64,000 nt of DNA from Micromonospora okii (lineage in GTDB: Bacteria > Actinomycetota > Actinomycetes > Mycobacteriales > Micromonosporaceae). The stretch spans positions 311,554-375,553 of the forward strand of contig NZ_BBZF01000013.1 of assembly GCF_020884795.1 (NCBI RefSeq), written 5' to 3'. The position numbers were made by a program, and so were the translations under genes. Of the stretch, positions 30,664 through 39,687 are shown one piece after another (position 1 is the stretch's first letter; every line of letters begins with the position of its first letter). Below the pieces are notes generated by a model. The model saw only the letters and a program-made list of their open reading frames with translations, did not search any database and was not told the origin of the DNA.

Positions 30664-31398
30664 CTACTCCGGGTCGGCGACCGCGACCATGGCCGGCCGC
30701 AGCAGCCGCTCGCCGAGCTGGTAGCCCCGGCGCATGACCTGGACGCAGGTCGGTTCGGTCACGTCGGCGGAGGTCTGGTGGGCCACCGCCTCGTGCCGGG
30801 TCGGGTCGAACGGGTCGCCCTGCTCGCCGAAGACGGTCAGGCCGAACTTGCCCAGCGCGGTGGTGAGCTGCTCGGCCACCGAGCCGAACGGGCCCACCAG
30901 GTCGCCGTGCTCGCGGGCCCGGTCCAGGTCGTCGAGGATCGGCAGCAGCGCGGCCAGCACCGAGCCGGTCGCCTGCTCCTGGACGAGGGCGCGGTCCCGG
31001 TCCACCCGCTTGCGGTAGTTGGCGTACTCCGCCGACACCCGCTGGACGTCCCGGGTCCGCTCGTCGAGCTCGGCCCGCAGCGCCTCCAGCTCCGCGCCGA
31101 GCGGAGCGGCGGCCCCGCCCTCGGCGGGCTCCGCCGGGGCGTCGACCACGGCCGGCCCCTCGACGGTGGCGGCCTCGGCCTCGATCTCGTCGACCACGAC
31201 CTCGGCGTCCTCCACCAGGCCCTCCGCCGGGGCGTCCGCCCCGGCGTCGGTCGCGGCGGGCGACTCGGACCTGCCGACCTTGCGGTTGTCACGGATGACG
31301 ACCCGCGGCTCCTCGCCGGAAGCCTGGCCGGCGGCCGCGGAGCCACCCGGCGTCGACCCGGTGGAGCTCGGGTCGGCGGCTCGTGGCTTCTCCGTCAT
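30664..31398 (-). CDS. grpE: Nucleotide exchange factor GrpE
   Basis: 244 residues. GrpE is a dimer that releases ADP from DnaK. An acidic, disordered N-terminus (residues 1-95, rich in Glu/Ala/Pro, GEEPRVVIRDNRKVGR) precedes the long helix LRAELDERTRDVQRVSAEYA NYRKRVDRDRA and the beta domain ending PTCVQVMRRGYQLGERLLRP. The core is normal. Spacing to dnaK is 48 bases. Confidence 0.96.
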   Translation of the reverse strand: MTEKPRAADPSSTGSTPGGSAAAGQASGEEPRVVIRDNRKVGRSESPAATDAGADAPAEGLVEDAEVVVDEIEAEAATVEGPAVVDAPAEPAEGGAAAPLGAELEALRAELDERTRDVQRVSAEYANYRKRVDRDRALVQEQATGSVLAALLPILDDLDRAREHGDLVGPFGSVAEQLTTALGKFGLTVFGEQGDPFDPTRHEAVAHQTSADVTEPTCVQVMRRGYQLGERLLRPAMVAVADPE

Positions 31399-31446
31399 GC
31401 GGTTACCTCATCCCTGTGCCGTGGGTGCGGATGGCGAGGCGGATCG

Positions 31447-33300
31447 TCACTTCTTGTCCTCGTCCACGATCTCCGCGTCCAGCACGTCGTCGGGGCCGCC
31501 GGCCTTCGGGCCACCGGTCGCGCCCGCGCCCGGGCCGGCCGCGCCGGGCTGCTCGCCCTGCTCGGCCTGCTGCGAGTAGAGGAGCGAGCCGGCCTGCTGG
31601 GAGACCTGCGCGAGCCGCTCGTGGGCCGCCTTGATCTTCTCGATGTCCTGGCCGCCCAGCGCGCCGCGCAGCTCGCCGAGGGCCTCGTTGAGCTGGTCCC
31701 GGCTCTCACCGGGCAGCTTGTCGCCGCTCTCGGCGAGGAACTTCTCGGTCTGCCACTGGAGCGCCTCGGCGAGGTTGCGGGTCTCCGCCTCCTCGCGCCG
31801 CCGCTTGTCGTCCTCGGCGTGCTCCTCGGCGTCCCGGCGCATCCGCTCGATGTCGTCCTTCGGCAGCGACGAGCCGCCGGTGATCGTCATCTTCTGCTCC
31901 TTGCCGGTGCCCAGGTCCTTCGCGTGCACGTTCACGATGCCGTTGGCGTCGATGTCGAACGTGACCTCGATCTGCGGCACGCCGCGCGGCGCGGGCGGGA
32001 GGCCGGTCAGCTCGAAGGTGCCGAGCTTCTTGTTGTAGGCCGCGATCTCCCGCTCGCCCTGGAACACCTGGATCAGCACCGACGGCTGGTTGTCGTCGGC
32101 CGTGGTGAAGACCTCGGAGCGCTTGGTCGGGATGGTGGTGTTGCGCTCGATGAGCTTGGTGAAGATGCCGCCCTTGGTCTCGATGCCCAGGCTCAGCGGG
32201 GTCACGTCGAGCAGCAGGACGTCCTTGACCTCGCCCTTGAGCACGCCGGCCTGGAGCGCGGCGCCGACGGCGACGACCTCGTCCGGGTTGACGCCCTTGT
32301 TGGGCTCCTTGCCGGTGAGCTGCTTGACCAGGTCGGTCACGGCCGGCATCCGGGTGGAGCCGCCGACGAGGATGACGTGCTCGACGTCGGAGACCTTGAT
32401 CCCGGCGTCCTTCACGGCCTGCTCGAACGGGCCCTTGCAGCGGTCCAGCAGGTCCTGCGTCATCCGCTGGAACTCGGCGCGGCTGAGCGTCACGTCCAGG
32501 TGCAGCGGGCCGGCCGAGCCGGCGGTGATGTACGGCAGGTTGATGTTGGTGGTGGTGGCCGCCGACAGCTCGATCTTGGCCTTCTCGGCCGCCTCGCGGA
32601 GCCGCTGGAGGGCCATCTTGTCCTGGGCCAGGTCGATGCCGTGCTCGCCCCGGAAGGTCTTCACCAGGTGGTCGATGATGCGCTGGTCCCAGTCGTCGCC
32701 GCCGAGCTGGTTGTCACCGCTGGTCGACTTGACCTCGACGACGCCCTCGGCCAGCTCCAGCAGCGACACGTCGAAGGTGCCGCCGCCGAGGTCGAACACC
32801 AGGACGGTCTGCTCCTTGGAGCCCTTGTCCAGCCCGTACGCCAGGGCGGCGGCGGTCGGCTCGTTCACGATCCGCAGGACGTTGAAGCCGGCGATCTCGC
32901 CGGCCTCCTTGGTGGCCTGGCGCTGGCTGTCGTTGAAGTAGGCGGGGACGGTGATCACCGCGTCGGTGATCTGCTCGCCCAGGTACGCCTCGGCGTCCCG
33001 CTTGAGCTTCATCAGCGTCCGGGCCGAGATCTCCTGCGGGGTGTACTTCTTGCCGTCGATGTCGACGGTCCAGTTGGTGCCGACCTCCCGCTTGACCGAC
33101 CGGATGGTCCGGTCCGGGTTCGTCACCGCCTGGCGCTTGGCGACCTCACCGACGAGCACCTCACCGTTGCGGGCGAACGCGACGATCGACGGGGTCGTCC
33201 GCGAGCCCTCAGCGTTGGCGATGACGGTGGGCTCACCGCCCTCGAGAACGCTGACGCAGGAGTTCGTCGTGCCGAGGTCGATACCGACCGCACGTGCCAT
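31447..33300 (-). CDS. dnaK: Chaperone protein DnaK (Hsp70)
   Basis: 617 residues from the ATG at 33300 (GAGGAAGCGAAG upstream). DnaK folds and refolds proteins using [23 protein letters not shown] is the phosphate-1 loop, [20 protein letters not shown] phosphate-2, [20 protein letters not shown] the adenosine motif; the substrate-binding domain ([20 protein letters not shown]) and a helical lid follow, ending [12 protein letters not shown]. No defects. First gene of the dnaK-grpE-dnaJ-hspR operon, with a HAIR-like operator 67 bases upstream. Confidence 0.98.
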   Translation of the reverse strand: MARAVGIDLGTTNSCVSVLEGGEPTVIANAEGSRTTPSIVAFARNGEVLVGEVAKRQAVTNPDRTIRSVKREVGTNWTVDIDGKKYTPQEISARTLMKLKRDAEAYLGEQITDAVITVPAYFNDSQRQATKEAGEIAGFNVLRIVNEPTAAALAYGLDKGSKEQTVLVFDLGGGTFDVSLLELAEGVVEVKSTSGDNQLGGDDWDQRIIDHLVKTFRGEHGIDLAQDKMALQRLREAAEKAKIELSAATTTNINLPYITAGSAGPLHLDVTLSRAEFQRMTQDLLDRCKGPFEQAVKDAGIKVSDVEHVILVGGSTRMPAVTDLVKQLTGKEPNKGVNPDEVVAVGAALQAGVLKGEVKDVLLLDVTPLSLGIETKGGIFTKLIERNTTIPTKRSEVFTTADDNQPSVLIQVFQGEREIAAYNKKLGTFELTGLPPAPRGVPQIEVTFDIDANGIVNVHAKDLGTGKEQKMTITGGSSLPKDDIERMRRDAEEHAEDDKRRREEAETRNLAEALQWQTEKFLAESGDKLPGESRDQLNEALGELRGALGGQDIEKIKAAHERLAQVSQQAGSLLYSQQAEQGEQPGAAGPGAGATGGPKAGGPDDVLDAEIVDEDKK

Positions 33301-33366
33301 CTTCGCTTCCTCGCTTCTTACGTTGGGGCAGGTGACGGGGTCCACCCGCCGCGCACTCGCCACAAG

Positions 33367-33425
33367 TTGAGTGAACTTGACTCAATAGTGCCACGCCTGC
33401 GGCGATCGTCAAGTCGAGTTGAGCC
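33367..33425 (-). promoter_or_regulatory. HAIR-like HspR operator(s) upstream of dnaK
   Basis: TTGAGT (33367-33372), spacer GAACTTG, ACTCAA (33380-33385): inverted repeat with 7-base spacer, very near the HAIR consensus. A second, looser set of half-sites (TCAAGTCGAGTTGAG) lies at about 33409-33423. HspR encoded at the end of the same operon would close an autoregulatory loop. Confidence 0.8.
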
Positions 33426-33493
33426 GACCCGGCGCAACCCCGCGTCGCGGGGGCAGGTTGTCTTCCCTTGCGTCGGTCGGGCACGCTTTAGCG

Positions 33494-35338
33494 GTGACGA
33501 CGCCCGGCGACCCCGCCACCCACACCGGCCCGCCCGCCGTCGCCGCCCGCACCGGCACGGAGGACGCCGGGGAAAACCCGTCCGGCCCCTCCGGCGACGG
33601 CCTGCCCGGCGCGCTCGCCGGCCTGCGGGCCGCGATCGGCGCGGCCCGGTTCCCGCTCGCCCTGCCCTCGGCCGACGCCGCCCGGCAGACCGGCGCGAGC
33701 CTCACCGCGCAGCTCGACGACTACCTCCTGCCCCGGCTGGCGCGGCTCGACGCGCCGCTGCTGGTGGTCGTCGGCGGCTCCACCGGGGCCGGCAAGTCGA
33801 CCCTGGTCAACAGCCTGGTCCAGGCCCGGGTCAGCGCCGCCGGGGTGCTCCGGCCGACCACCCGCTCGCCGGTGCTCGTGTGCAGCCCGACCGACTCCGG
33901 CTGGTTCCGCCAGGGCGAGCTGCTGCCCGGCCTGACCCGCACCAACGAGCCGAGCGAGGACCCGGGCACCCTCCAGCTCGTAACCGCCCCGGCGCTCCCT
34001 CCCGGGCTGGCCTTCCTCGACGCCCCCGACATCGACTCGGTGGTCGACGCCAACCGGGCCCTGGCCGGGCAGCTCCTCGCCGCCGCCGACCTCTGGCTCT
34101 TCGTCACCACCGCCGCCCGGTACGCCGACGCCGTCCCCTGGGAGCTGCTGCACACCGCCCGGGCCCGGGGCGCGGTGATCGCCATGGTGCTCGACCGGGT
34201 GCCCGTCGAGGCGTCCGACGAGGTCGCCGCCCACCTGGCCGAGATGCTCGCCGCCCAGGGCCTCGGCGCGGCACCGCTGTTCGTTCTGCCCGAGACCTGG
34301 GTGGACGGCCAGGGCCTGCTGCCGGAGCAGGTCACCGCCCCGCTGGCCGACTGGTTCTCCCAGCTCGCCGCCGATGCCGGCGCGCGCGCCGCCGTGGTCC
34401 GGCAGACCCTCGACGGCGCGCTGGCCGCCCTGCGCCCCGCCGTGTCCGGGCTCGCCGACGCCGCCGACGAGCAGGGGGCCGCAGCCGACGCCCTCGACGA
34501 GCGGGTGGTGGCCGCGTACCGGGGGGCCGAGCGGACCGTGGAGCAGGGGCTGCGGGACGGCCGGCTGCTCCGCGGCGAGGTGCTCGCCCGCTGGCAGGAG
34601 TTCGTCGGCACCGGCGAGTTCTTCCGCACCCTGGAGGCGCGCATCGGCCGGCTGCGCGACCGCCTGCTCTCGGCGGTGACGGGCCGGCCCGCCCCCGCGA
34701 CGGAGCTGCGCGAGGCCATCGAGTCGCAACTGGTCACGTTGCTGCGCGGGGTCGCCGCCGAGGCGGCCGAGAACGCGTACACGGCGTGGAAGGCGCACCC
34801 GGCCGGGGCGGCGCTGCTCGCACCGTCGATGGCGCATCCGGGCGACGACTTCCCCGAGCGCGCCGAGCGGCTGGTCCGCGACTGGCAGCGCGGGGTGCTG
34901 GAGCTGGTCCGGGCCGAGGGCGGGGACAGGCGGTTCGTGGCCCGCACGGCGGCGTACGCGGTGAACGCCACCGGGCTGGCCGTGATGATCGCCGTGTTCA
35001 CCTCGACCGCGTTCGTCCCGACCGGTTTGGAGGTGGCCACCGGGGCCGGCACCACGGTCGCCGCCCAGGCGGTGCTCCAGGCCATCTTCGGCGACCAGGC
35101 GGTGCGGACGCTGGCCAACAAGGCCCGGGGCGACCTGCTGACCCGGGTCCGGGAGCTGCTCGACGCCGAGGCCGCCCGGTTCCTCTCCCGCACGGGCGAG
35201 GCCCGCCCGGCGGCGGACGCCGGCGACGCCCTGCGCGCGGCGGCCGACCGGGTGGAGGACGCCCGGCACCGCAGCGGCCTGGCGGAGGCCGGCGACGCCC
35301 TGCCTCCGGCGCCGGCCCCCGAGGGCAAGGCGCCGTGA
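33494..35338 (+). CDS. Dynamin-like / P-loop GTPase, first of an adjacent pair
   Basis: 614 residues from the GTG at 33494; there is no ribosome-binding site, so it may be leaderless. A Thr/Pro-rich first 35 residues; VVVGGSTGAGKSTLVNSLVQ (P-loop, about residue 95-102); the GVLRPTTRSPVLVCSP switch region; FLDAPDIDSV in place of D-x-x-G; LWLFVTTAARYADAVPWELL. The guanine-specificity motif N-K-x-D is not visible. A long helical region (residues 280-470) is followed by hydrophobic GLAVMIAVFTSTAFVPTGLE near 500. The layout (GTPase, helices, membrane patch, helices) suggests a membrane-remodelling protein related to bacterial dynamins; this is inference. Confidence 0.75.
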   Translation: MTTPGDPATHTGPPAVAARTGTEDAGENPSGPSGDGLPGALAGLRAAIGAARFPLALPSADAARQTGASLTAQLDDYLLPRLARLDAPLLVVVGGSTGAGKSTLVNSLVQARVSAAGVLRPTTRSPVLVCSPTDSGWFRQGELLPGLTRTNEPSEDPGTLQLVTAPALPPGLAFLDAPDIDSVVDANRALAGQLLAAADLWLFVTTAARYADAVPWELLHTARARGAVIAMVLDRVPVEASDEVAAHLAEMLAAQGLGAAPLFVLPETWVDGQGLLPEQVTAPLADWFSQLAADAGARAAVVRQTLDGALAALRPAVSGLADAADEQGAAADALDERVVAAYRGAERTVEQGLRDGRLLRGEVLARWQEFVGTGEFFRTLEARIGRLRDRLLSAVTGRPAPATELREAIESQLVTLLRGVAAEAAENAYTAWKAHPAGAALLAPSMAHPGDDFPERAERLVRDWQRGVLELVRAEGGDRRFVARTAAYAVNATGLAVMIAVFTSTAFVPTGLEVATGAGTTVAAQAVLQAIFGDQAVRTLANKARGDLLTRVRELLDAEAARFLSRTGEARPAADAGDALRAAADRVEDARHRSGLAEAGDALPPAPAPEGKAP

Positions 35339-35390
35339 GCACGCGGAGCGGGCCGGCGCGCCGCCGGGCCGCGGACGAAGAGGGGCTCGG

Positions 35391-37079
35391 GTGACCAACA
35401 TCGTGGATCGGGTACGGGAGGCTCTCCGGGGCGACCAGCGGGTCGACCCGGACGCGTTGATCGCCCGCCTGGAGGCGGTCCGCCGGTTCCTCGACGCGGT
35501 CGACGGCCAGCTCCCCGACGCCCGACTCGTGCCCGCGCACACCCTGGTCGAGCGGGCCGGCGCCCGGCTGGCGCTCTCCCGCGACCACACGCTGGTCGCC
35601 CTCGCCGGCGCCACCGGCAGCGGCAAGTCGAGCCTGTTCAACGCGCTCGCCCGGCTGGACCTCTCGCCGGTCGGGGTGCGCCGGCCCACCACCGGCGTGG
35701 CGCACGCCTGCGTCTGGGGCCCGCTGGACGGGGCGAACCGACTGCTCGACTGGGTGGGGGTGCTGCCCCGGCACCGGTTCGTCCGGGAGAGCGCCCTGGA
35801 CGCCGACGACGAGTCGGCCCTGCACGGGCTGGTCCTGCTCGACCTGCCCGACTTCGACTCGGTGCAGCACTCGCACCGGCTGGAGGTCGACCGGCTCCTC
35901 GGCCTGGTCGACCTGGTGGTCTGGGTGGTCGACCCGCAGAAGTACGCCGACCGGGTCATCCACACCAGCTACCTGCGCGAGTTCCACCGGCACCGGGACG
36001 TGACGCTGGTGGTGCTCAACCAGGCCGACCGGCTCCCCCCGGCCGAGCTGCCCCGGGTGCTGGACGACCTGCGCCGGCTCCTCGACGCCGACGGGCTGGG
36101 CGGGGTGCCGCTGCTGGCCACCACCGCCGTCGACCCGTCCGGGATCACGGAGCTGCGGGCGACGCTGGAGCGCACGGTCGCCGAGCGGCAGGCCGCGCTG
36201 CGCCGCCTCGCCGGGGACGTGGACACGGTGGTGGCCGGGCTCGACGAGCTGGTCGCCCCCGAGCCGCCCGCCGAGGGGCCGGACGAGACGACCGTGGCGG
36301 GGCTGGAGCGGGCACTCGCCGGGGTGGCCGGCGTGCCGGCGGTGGCGGAGGCGGTCGAGGGGGCGTACCGGCACCGGGCTGCGGCGAGCACGGGCTGGCC
36401 GCTGGCGCGGGGCCTGCGCCGGCTGCGGCCCGACCCGCTGCGCCGGCTGCACCTGCCCGGCCCGGCCGGCGGCGACGCCGGGGACCCGGCGGCGGGCCCG
36501 GTCGCCGCGACCTCCGTACCGGACCCGACCGCCGCGCAGCGCTCGGCGCTCGGGCTGGCCGTGCGGGCGGTCGGCGACCGGTCGGGGGCGGGCCTGCCGG
36601 CCCCCTGGGCGAGCGCCGTGACCACGGCGGCCCGGTCCCGGCTGAACGACCTGCCGGACGCCCTGGACCGCGCGGTCGCCGGCGTCGACCTGGGGATACA
36701 GCGTCGCCCGGCCTGGTGGCGGGTCGTCGGCGCGGTGCAGTGGCTGGTCACCCTCGCGGCCGTGGCCGGGCTGGGCTGGCTCGTCCTCGGGTACGCGCTG
36801 CGCGCCCTCGGCCTGCCCGCCCTGGAGTACCCGCGCCTCGGCGAGGCCCCCCTGCCCACCGTGCTGCTGCTCGGCGGCCTGCTCGCCGGGCTGCTGGTGG
36901 CGGCGCTGACCCGGCCCGTGACCCGGTGGGCGGCCCAGCGGGCCCGCCGCCGCGCCGAGCGGCGGCTGACGAGCGCCGTCGGGGCGGTCGGCCGGGAGCA
37001 CGTGGTGGAGCCGGTGCGGGCGGTGCTGACCCGTTACTCGACGGCGAGGCGGGCCCTGCGGGACGCCGCCGGGCGCTGA
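35391..37079 (+). CDS. YfjP-like GTPase with two C-terminal membrane helices
   Basis: 562 residues from the GTG at 35391 (GAGGGGCTCGG upstream). VALAGATGSGKSSLFNALAR is the P-loop near residue 75, VRRPTTGVAHACVWG the switch region, LLDLPDFDSV the D-x-x-G variant and VVLNQADRL the N-K-x-D variant (Asn-Gln-Ala-Asp). Two helices near residues 445-515 (WLVTLAAVAGLGWLVLGYAL and VLLLGGLLAGLLVAALTRPV) anchor it. The pair of GTPases, 52 bases apart, is a recurring actinobacterial arrangement and probably forms a heteromer at the membrane, by analogy with paired bacterial dynamins. Partner and process unknown. Confidence 0.8.
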   Translation: MTNIVDRVREALRGDQRVDPDALIARLEAVRRFLDAVDGQLPDARLVPAHTLVERAGARLALSRDHTLVALAGATGSGKSSLFNALARLDLSPVGVRRPTTGVAHACVWGPLDGANRLLDWVGVLPRHRFVRESALDADDESALHGLVLLDLPDFDSVQHSHRLEVDRLLGLVDLVVWVVDPQKYADRVIHTSYLREFHRHRDVTLVVLNQADRLPPAELPRVLDDLRRLLDADGLGGVPLLATTAVDPSGITELRATLERTVAERQAALRRLAGDVDTVVAGLDELVAPEPPAEGPDETTVAGLERALAGVAGVPAVAEAVEGAYRHRAAASTGWPLARGLRRLRPDPLRRLHLPGPAGGDAGDPAAGPVAATSVPDPTAAQRSALGLAVRAVGDRSGAGLPAPWASAVTTAARSRLNDLPDALDRAVAGVDLGIQRRPAWWRVVGAVQWLVTLAAVAGLGWLVLGYALRALGLPALEYPRLGEAPLPTVLLLGGLLAGLLVAALTRPVTRWAAQRARRRAERRLTSAVGAVGREHVVEPVRAVLTRYSTARRALRDAAGR

Positions 37080-37134
37080 GAGCCGCGCCGTCTTCGCGCT
37101 GTCCGGGGGCTCCCCACGGGCGTAGGGTCGACGC

Positions 37135-38355
37135 ATGGCCACGCCTCAAACCCCCTACGACGCGGTGCTGCACGCCGCACGCGACGTGACCAGGCTCGAC
37201 ACCGCCCTCGACGCCGAGATGCTCGGCGCGGCGCTGCTCGGCAGCGTCTACGCGGTCGCGGAGACCGACCGGCACACCGCCGTCCGGGAGTTCGTCGCCG
37301 GCTTCCTCGCGGCCACCTCCCGGCGGCGCACCGCCGCCGCCAAGACCATCCGCCACGTCTTCGCCACCCTGGTGCCCGACGCCGAGGGCGCGGCGAAGGT
37401 CAATCCCGGCGCGCAGGCGCCCGAGTGGTCGGCGCAGCTCGGCCGGGTGCACCTCACCGGCACCTGGTGCTACGGCGACGTCTACGGCGACCAGACCTCC
37501 TACCTCGCCACCTTCGCGTACGACGACGCCGACGGCGGCCCGGAGCACGCGCTGGTGGCCCTGGTCGACCACAACATCGGCATCACCAAGGACGTCTTCG
37601 TCGGCGGCCCCGCCGGCCGGATCGTCGACCAGGTCCGCGAGATGGTCGACGGCGACGAGCTGACCTGGTTCCGGGAGGAGGACCCGGCCCGGATGCGCGG
37701 CGAGGTCGCCCGGCATCTGGCGGTCACCGACGGCCTGGCCGAGCTGCCCGCCGAGGGCTCCCTCGCCGCCGACCGGGCCCTGGCCGGCGCGCGGCTGGCG
37801 CTGCTGCCCCGGCCGGTCCCCGGCACCGCCCGGGACGCCCGGCCGCTCTCCGGCGAGCAGCGCACGGAGCTGGTCCGGGCGTTCCTCGCCTCCCCCGAGG
37901 CGACCCGGTTCGACCTGGACCCGTCCGACGACGCGGGGCTCGCCTCGCTGCACTTCTGCCTCAGCCTGCTGCTGGACCACGCGGCCAGCTTCCCCGACGC
38001 CGACCCGCTGCGCTGGAGCCCCACCGTGGCCGAGCTGTTCCTGCTCGACTGGGTGCACCGGCGGGCCGTGCTCGACATGGACGACGCCGCGATGCTCCCC
38101 CGGGTGCTGCGCGGCTGGGCGGCGTACGCGGCCCGGCGCAAGGGCCTGCCGGAGGCGGCGGCCACCCGGACCGACACGGCGATCGAGGAGATGGTCCCCG
38201 AGTTCGCCCGCCTCTACTCGACCGGCGAGCGGCGCAGCCCGGCCACTGCGGCGGTGGCCCAGCTCATGGCCGACGGGGTGGACCCGGACGACCCGGCCGC
38301 CCTGGACGCCTGGATCGAGGCGAACCGGCACCGGCTCGCCGACGACGGGGCCTGA
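37135..38355 (+). CDS. Conserved hypothetical protein
   Basis: 406 residues from the ATG at 37135. Soluble, no signal peptide. Features: LGSVYAVAETDRHTAVREFV near the N-terminus, TGTWCYGDVYGDQTSYLATF near 110, ALVALVDHNIGITKDVFVGG near 140, ELTWFREEDPARMRGEVARH, LFLLDWVHRRAVLDMDDAAM near 305 and a closing region RLYSTGERRSPATAAVAQLM. I recognise it as an actinobacterial protein of unknown function and know no biochemical role. It starts 55 bases after the GTPase pair, and may share their transcript. Confidence 0.75.
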   Translation: MATPQTPYDAVLHAARDVTRLDTALDAEMLGAALLGSVYAVAETDRHTAVREFVAGFLAATSRRRTAAAKTIRHVFATLVPDAEGAAKVNPGAQAPEWSAQLGRVHLTGTWCYGDVYGDQTSYLATFAYDDADGGPEHALVALVDHNIGITKDVFVGGPAGRIVDQVREMVDGDELTWFREEDPARMRGEVARHLAVTDGLAELPAEGSLAADRALAGARLALLPRPVPGTARDARPLSGEQRTELVRAFLASPEATRFDLDPSDDAGLASLHFCLSLLLDHAASFPDADPLRWSPTVAELFLLDWVHRRAVLDMDDAAMLPRVLRGWAAYAARRKGLPEAAATRTDTAIEEMVPEFARLYSTGERRSPATAAVAQLMADGVDPDDPAALDAWIEANRHRLADDGA

Positions 38356-38389
38356 CCGCCCCGCACATCCGCGAGGGCCCGCCCGGGAC

Positions 38390-38440
38390 GGCGGGACGAC
38401 GTGCACCCGGATCAGGGCCGGCGGGACGACGCGCACCCGG
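38390..38440. repeat. Two 21-bp direct repeats, 30-bp period
   Basis: GGCGGGACGACG(T/C)GCACCC at 38390-38410 and 38420-38440, with a third worn copy starting GGCGGGCG near 38451. The repeats lie between the convergent genes at 38355 and 38462. Confidence 0.7.
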
Positions 38441-38461
38441 GGTGAGGGTCGGCGGGCGCGC

Positions 38462-39175
38462 TCAGCCCGGTGACCAGCAGGCCGGCGCGCGTGCCGCCCG
38501 AGGCTCCGCGCTCGCCGTCGGCCCCGGGTCGGGGGTCGGGTCGGTGCTCGACGTCGGCTCGGTGCCGGGCGGCGGGGTGGTCGCCTGCGGCGAGCCGGAG
38601 GAGCTGGCCGTCGGCTCGCCCGTGGGCGACGGCGCCTGCCCCGGCGGGTCGCTCGGCGACGGTACGGGGGACGGGCGCGGCGTCGGGACGGGCCTCGGGG
38701 CCTGGGGCGCCGAGGGCGCGGGGCGCGGCGGCAGGGGCGGGCGCGGCGGAGGGCGTACGCCGTCCGGGTCGGAGCGGCCGGGGGCGGCCGGCGGGGCCGG
38801 GGCGGGCACCGGCGGCGGGAGGGTCGGCACCGGCGGCGGCACGGAGGCGGCCCCCGGCCGGGTGGACGGGGTCGGGGCGGGCCGACCGGGTGCCGGCATC
38901 GGCACGACCACCGGGCCGACGGACGGGGTGGGAAGGAACGGGGTGCCGCTGTCGGGCAGCGCGGTGCTGCCGACGGTGGCCGAGCCGGCACTGAGGGCGG
39001 CGAGGATGGGCATCGAGGCGGTGCCGGCAAGCAGGGCGACCGTGAAGAGGTAGCCGCGGTTGGTGGCACCGGAGCCGGGGGCACGGTGCGCGCCGACGAC
39101 CCGGCGGTACCCGCCCCCGGCCGCCCGGTGCCGGCCGAGCAGCGGCGCGGTGGGGCCCTCGTCTGACTGGGACAC
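38462..39175 (-). CDS. Proline-rich membrane-anchored or secreted protein
   Basis: 237 residues using the GTG at 39175, six bases past GAGGA; a GTG at 39181 is also possible. A cytosolic basic start (SQSDEGPTAPLLGRHRAAGG) leads into one hydrophobic segment (LFTVALLAGTASMPILAALS, about residues 45-64) and then about 170 residues of Pro/Thr/Ser/Ala, with TPRPSPVPSPSDPPGQAPSP and SSTDPTPDPGPTASAEPRAA stretches. Probably a signal-anchor protein that projects a proline-rich arm through the cell wall. No catalytic domain. Function unknown. Read away from a 512-bp gap. Confidence 0.7.
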   Translation of the reverse strand: MSQSDEGPTAPLLGRHRAAGGGYRRVVGAHRAPGSGATNRGYLFTVALLAGTASMPILAALSAGSATVGSTALPDSGTPFLPTPSVGPVVVPMPAPGRPAPTPSTRPGAASVPPPVPTLPPPVPAPAPPAAPGRSDPDGVRPPPRPPLPPRPAPSAPQAPRPVPTPRPSPVPSPSDPPGQAPSPTGEPTASSSGSPQATTPPPGTEPTSSTDPTPDPGPTASAEPRAARAPACWSPG

Positions 39176-39687
39176 GCGCACTCCTCGTCTTTCGGTCGCC
39201 GGTACGGGGCGGGCGGCGGCTCTGGACGACCACAAACGGACAAAAGCTGTTAAATGCCCGCAGGCCGCCACCAGCTTGAACCAGCGACGGCCAGTTCACC
39301 AGGCACCACAGCGTGTCGACACACAAAATGTCCGTCCCACCCGGACAAAGCTCCCGCACGGCGCGGGACAAAGCCATCAGCCGGCCGCAAAGCCGACAGC
39401 CACCGCCGACGGGGCGGGCGTACTGTGGGCCCGCTCACCTCCTCTGCCATGATTTGAGGCAAGACGGCAACGCTGCCAGACCTCCGCGCACCCCCGCGGC
39501 AGGCGCGGCACGGCGTCGGAGCTCCCGAACCGGATTCGGCCAGAATCCGGCTCACGCCGCGCGACAACCCCCACCGGGGCCAGGCGCGGCCCGCCAGGAA
39601 CCAGCCCGGCACCGGCCGGGCGGGCGCACGCACTGCGCGGAGCGGGTCACCCCCGGCGCCGGCGCAGACCACGACAGGGAGAGACGG
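39176..39687. other. 512-bp regulatory gap upstream of the 2-oxoacid dehydrogenase operon
   Basis: No supported gene. Two signals stand out: several GGACAAA(A)GC-type direct repeats (near 39239, 39344 and 39367) in an AT-richer stretch, and the inverted repeat CCGGATTC-ggcca-GAATCCGG at 39530-39550. They may be operators for one or both of the divergent transcripts. Confidence 0.5.
39530..39550. promoter_or_regulatory. Inverted repeat upstream of the E1-E2 operon
   Basis: CCGGATTC (39530-39537), spacer GGCCA, GAATCCGG (39543-39550): perfect 8-bp arms, 138 bases before the E1alpha start. Candidate operator; regulator unknown. Confidence 0.5.

Noticed and set aside
30574..35394. A 1606-residue open frame opposite grpE and dnaK
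   Set aside because: It is a mirror of dnaK and grpE codon structure and shows no family motifs; the real genes on both strands explain the region.
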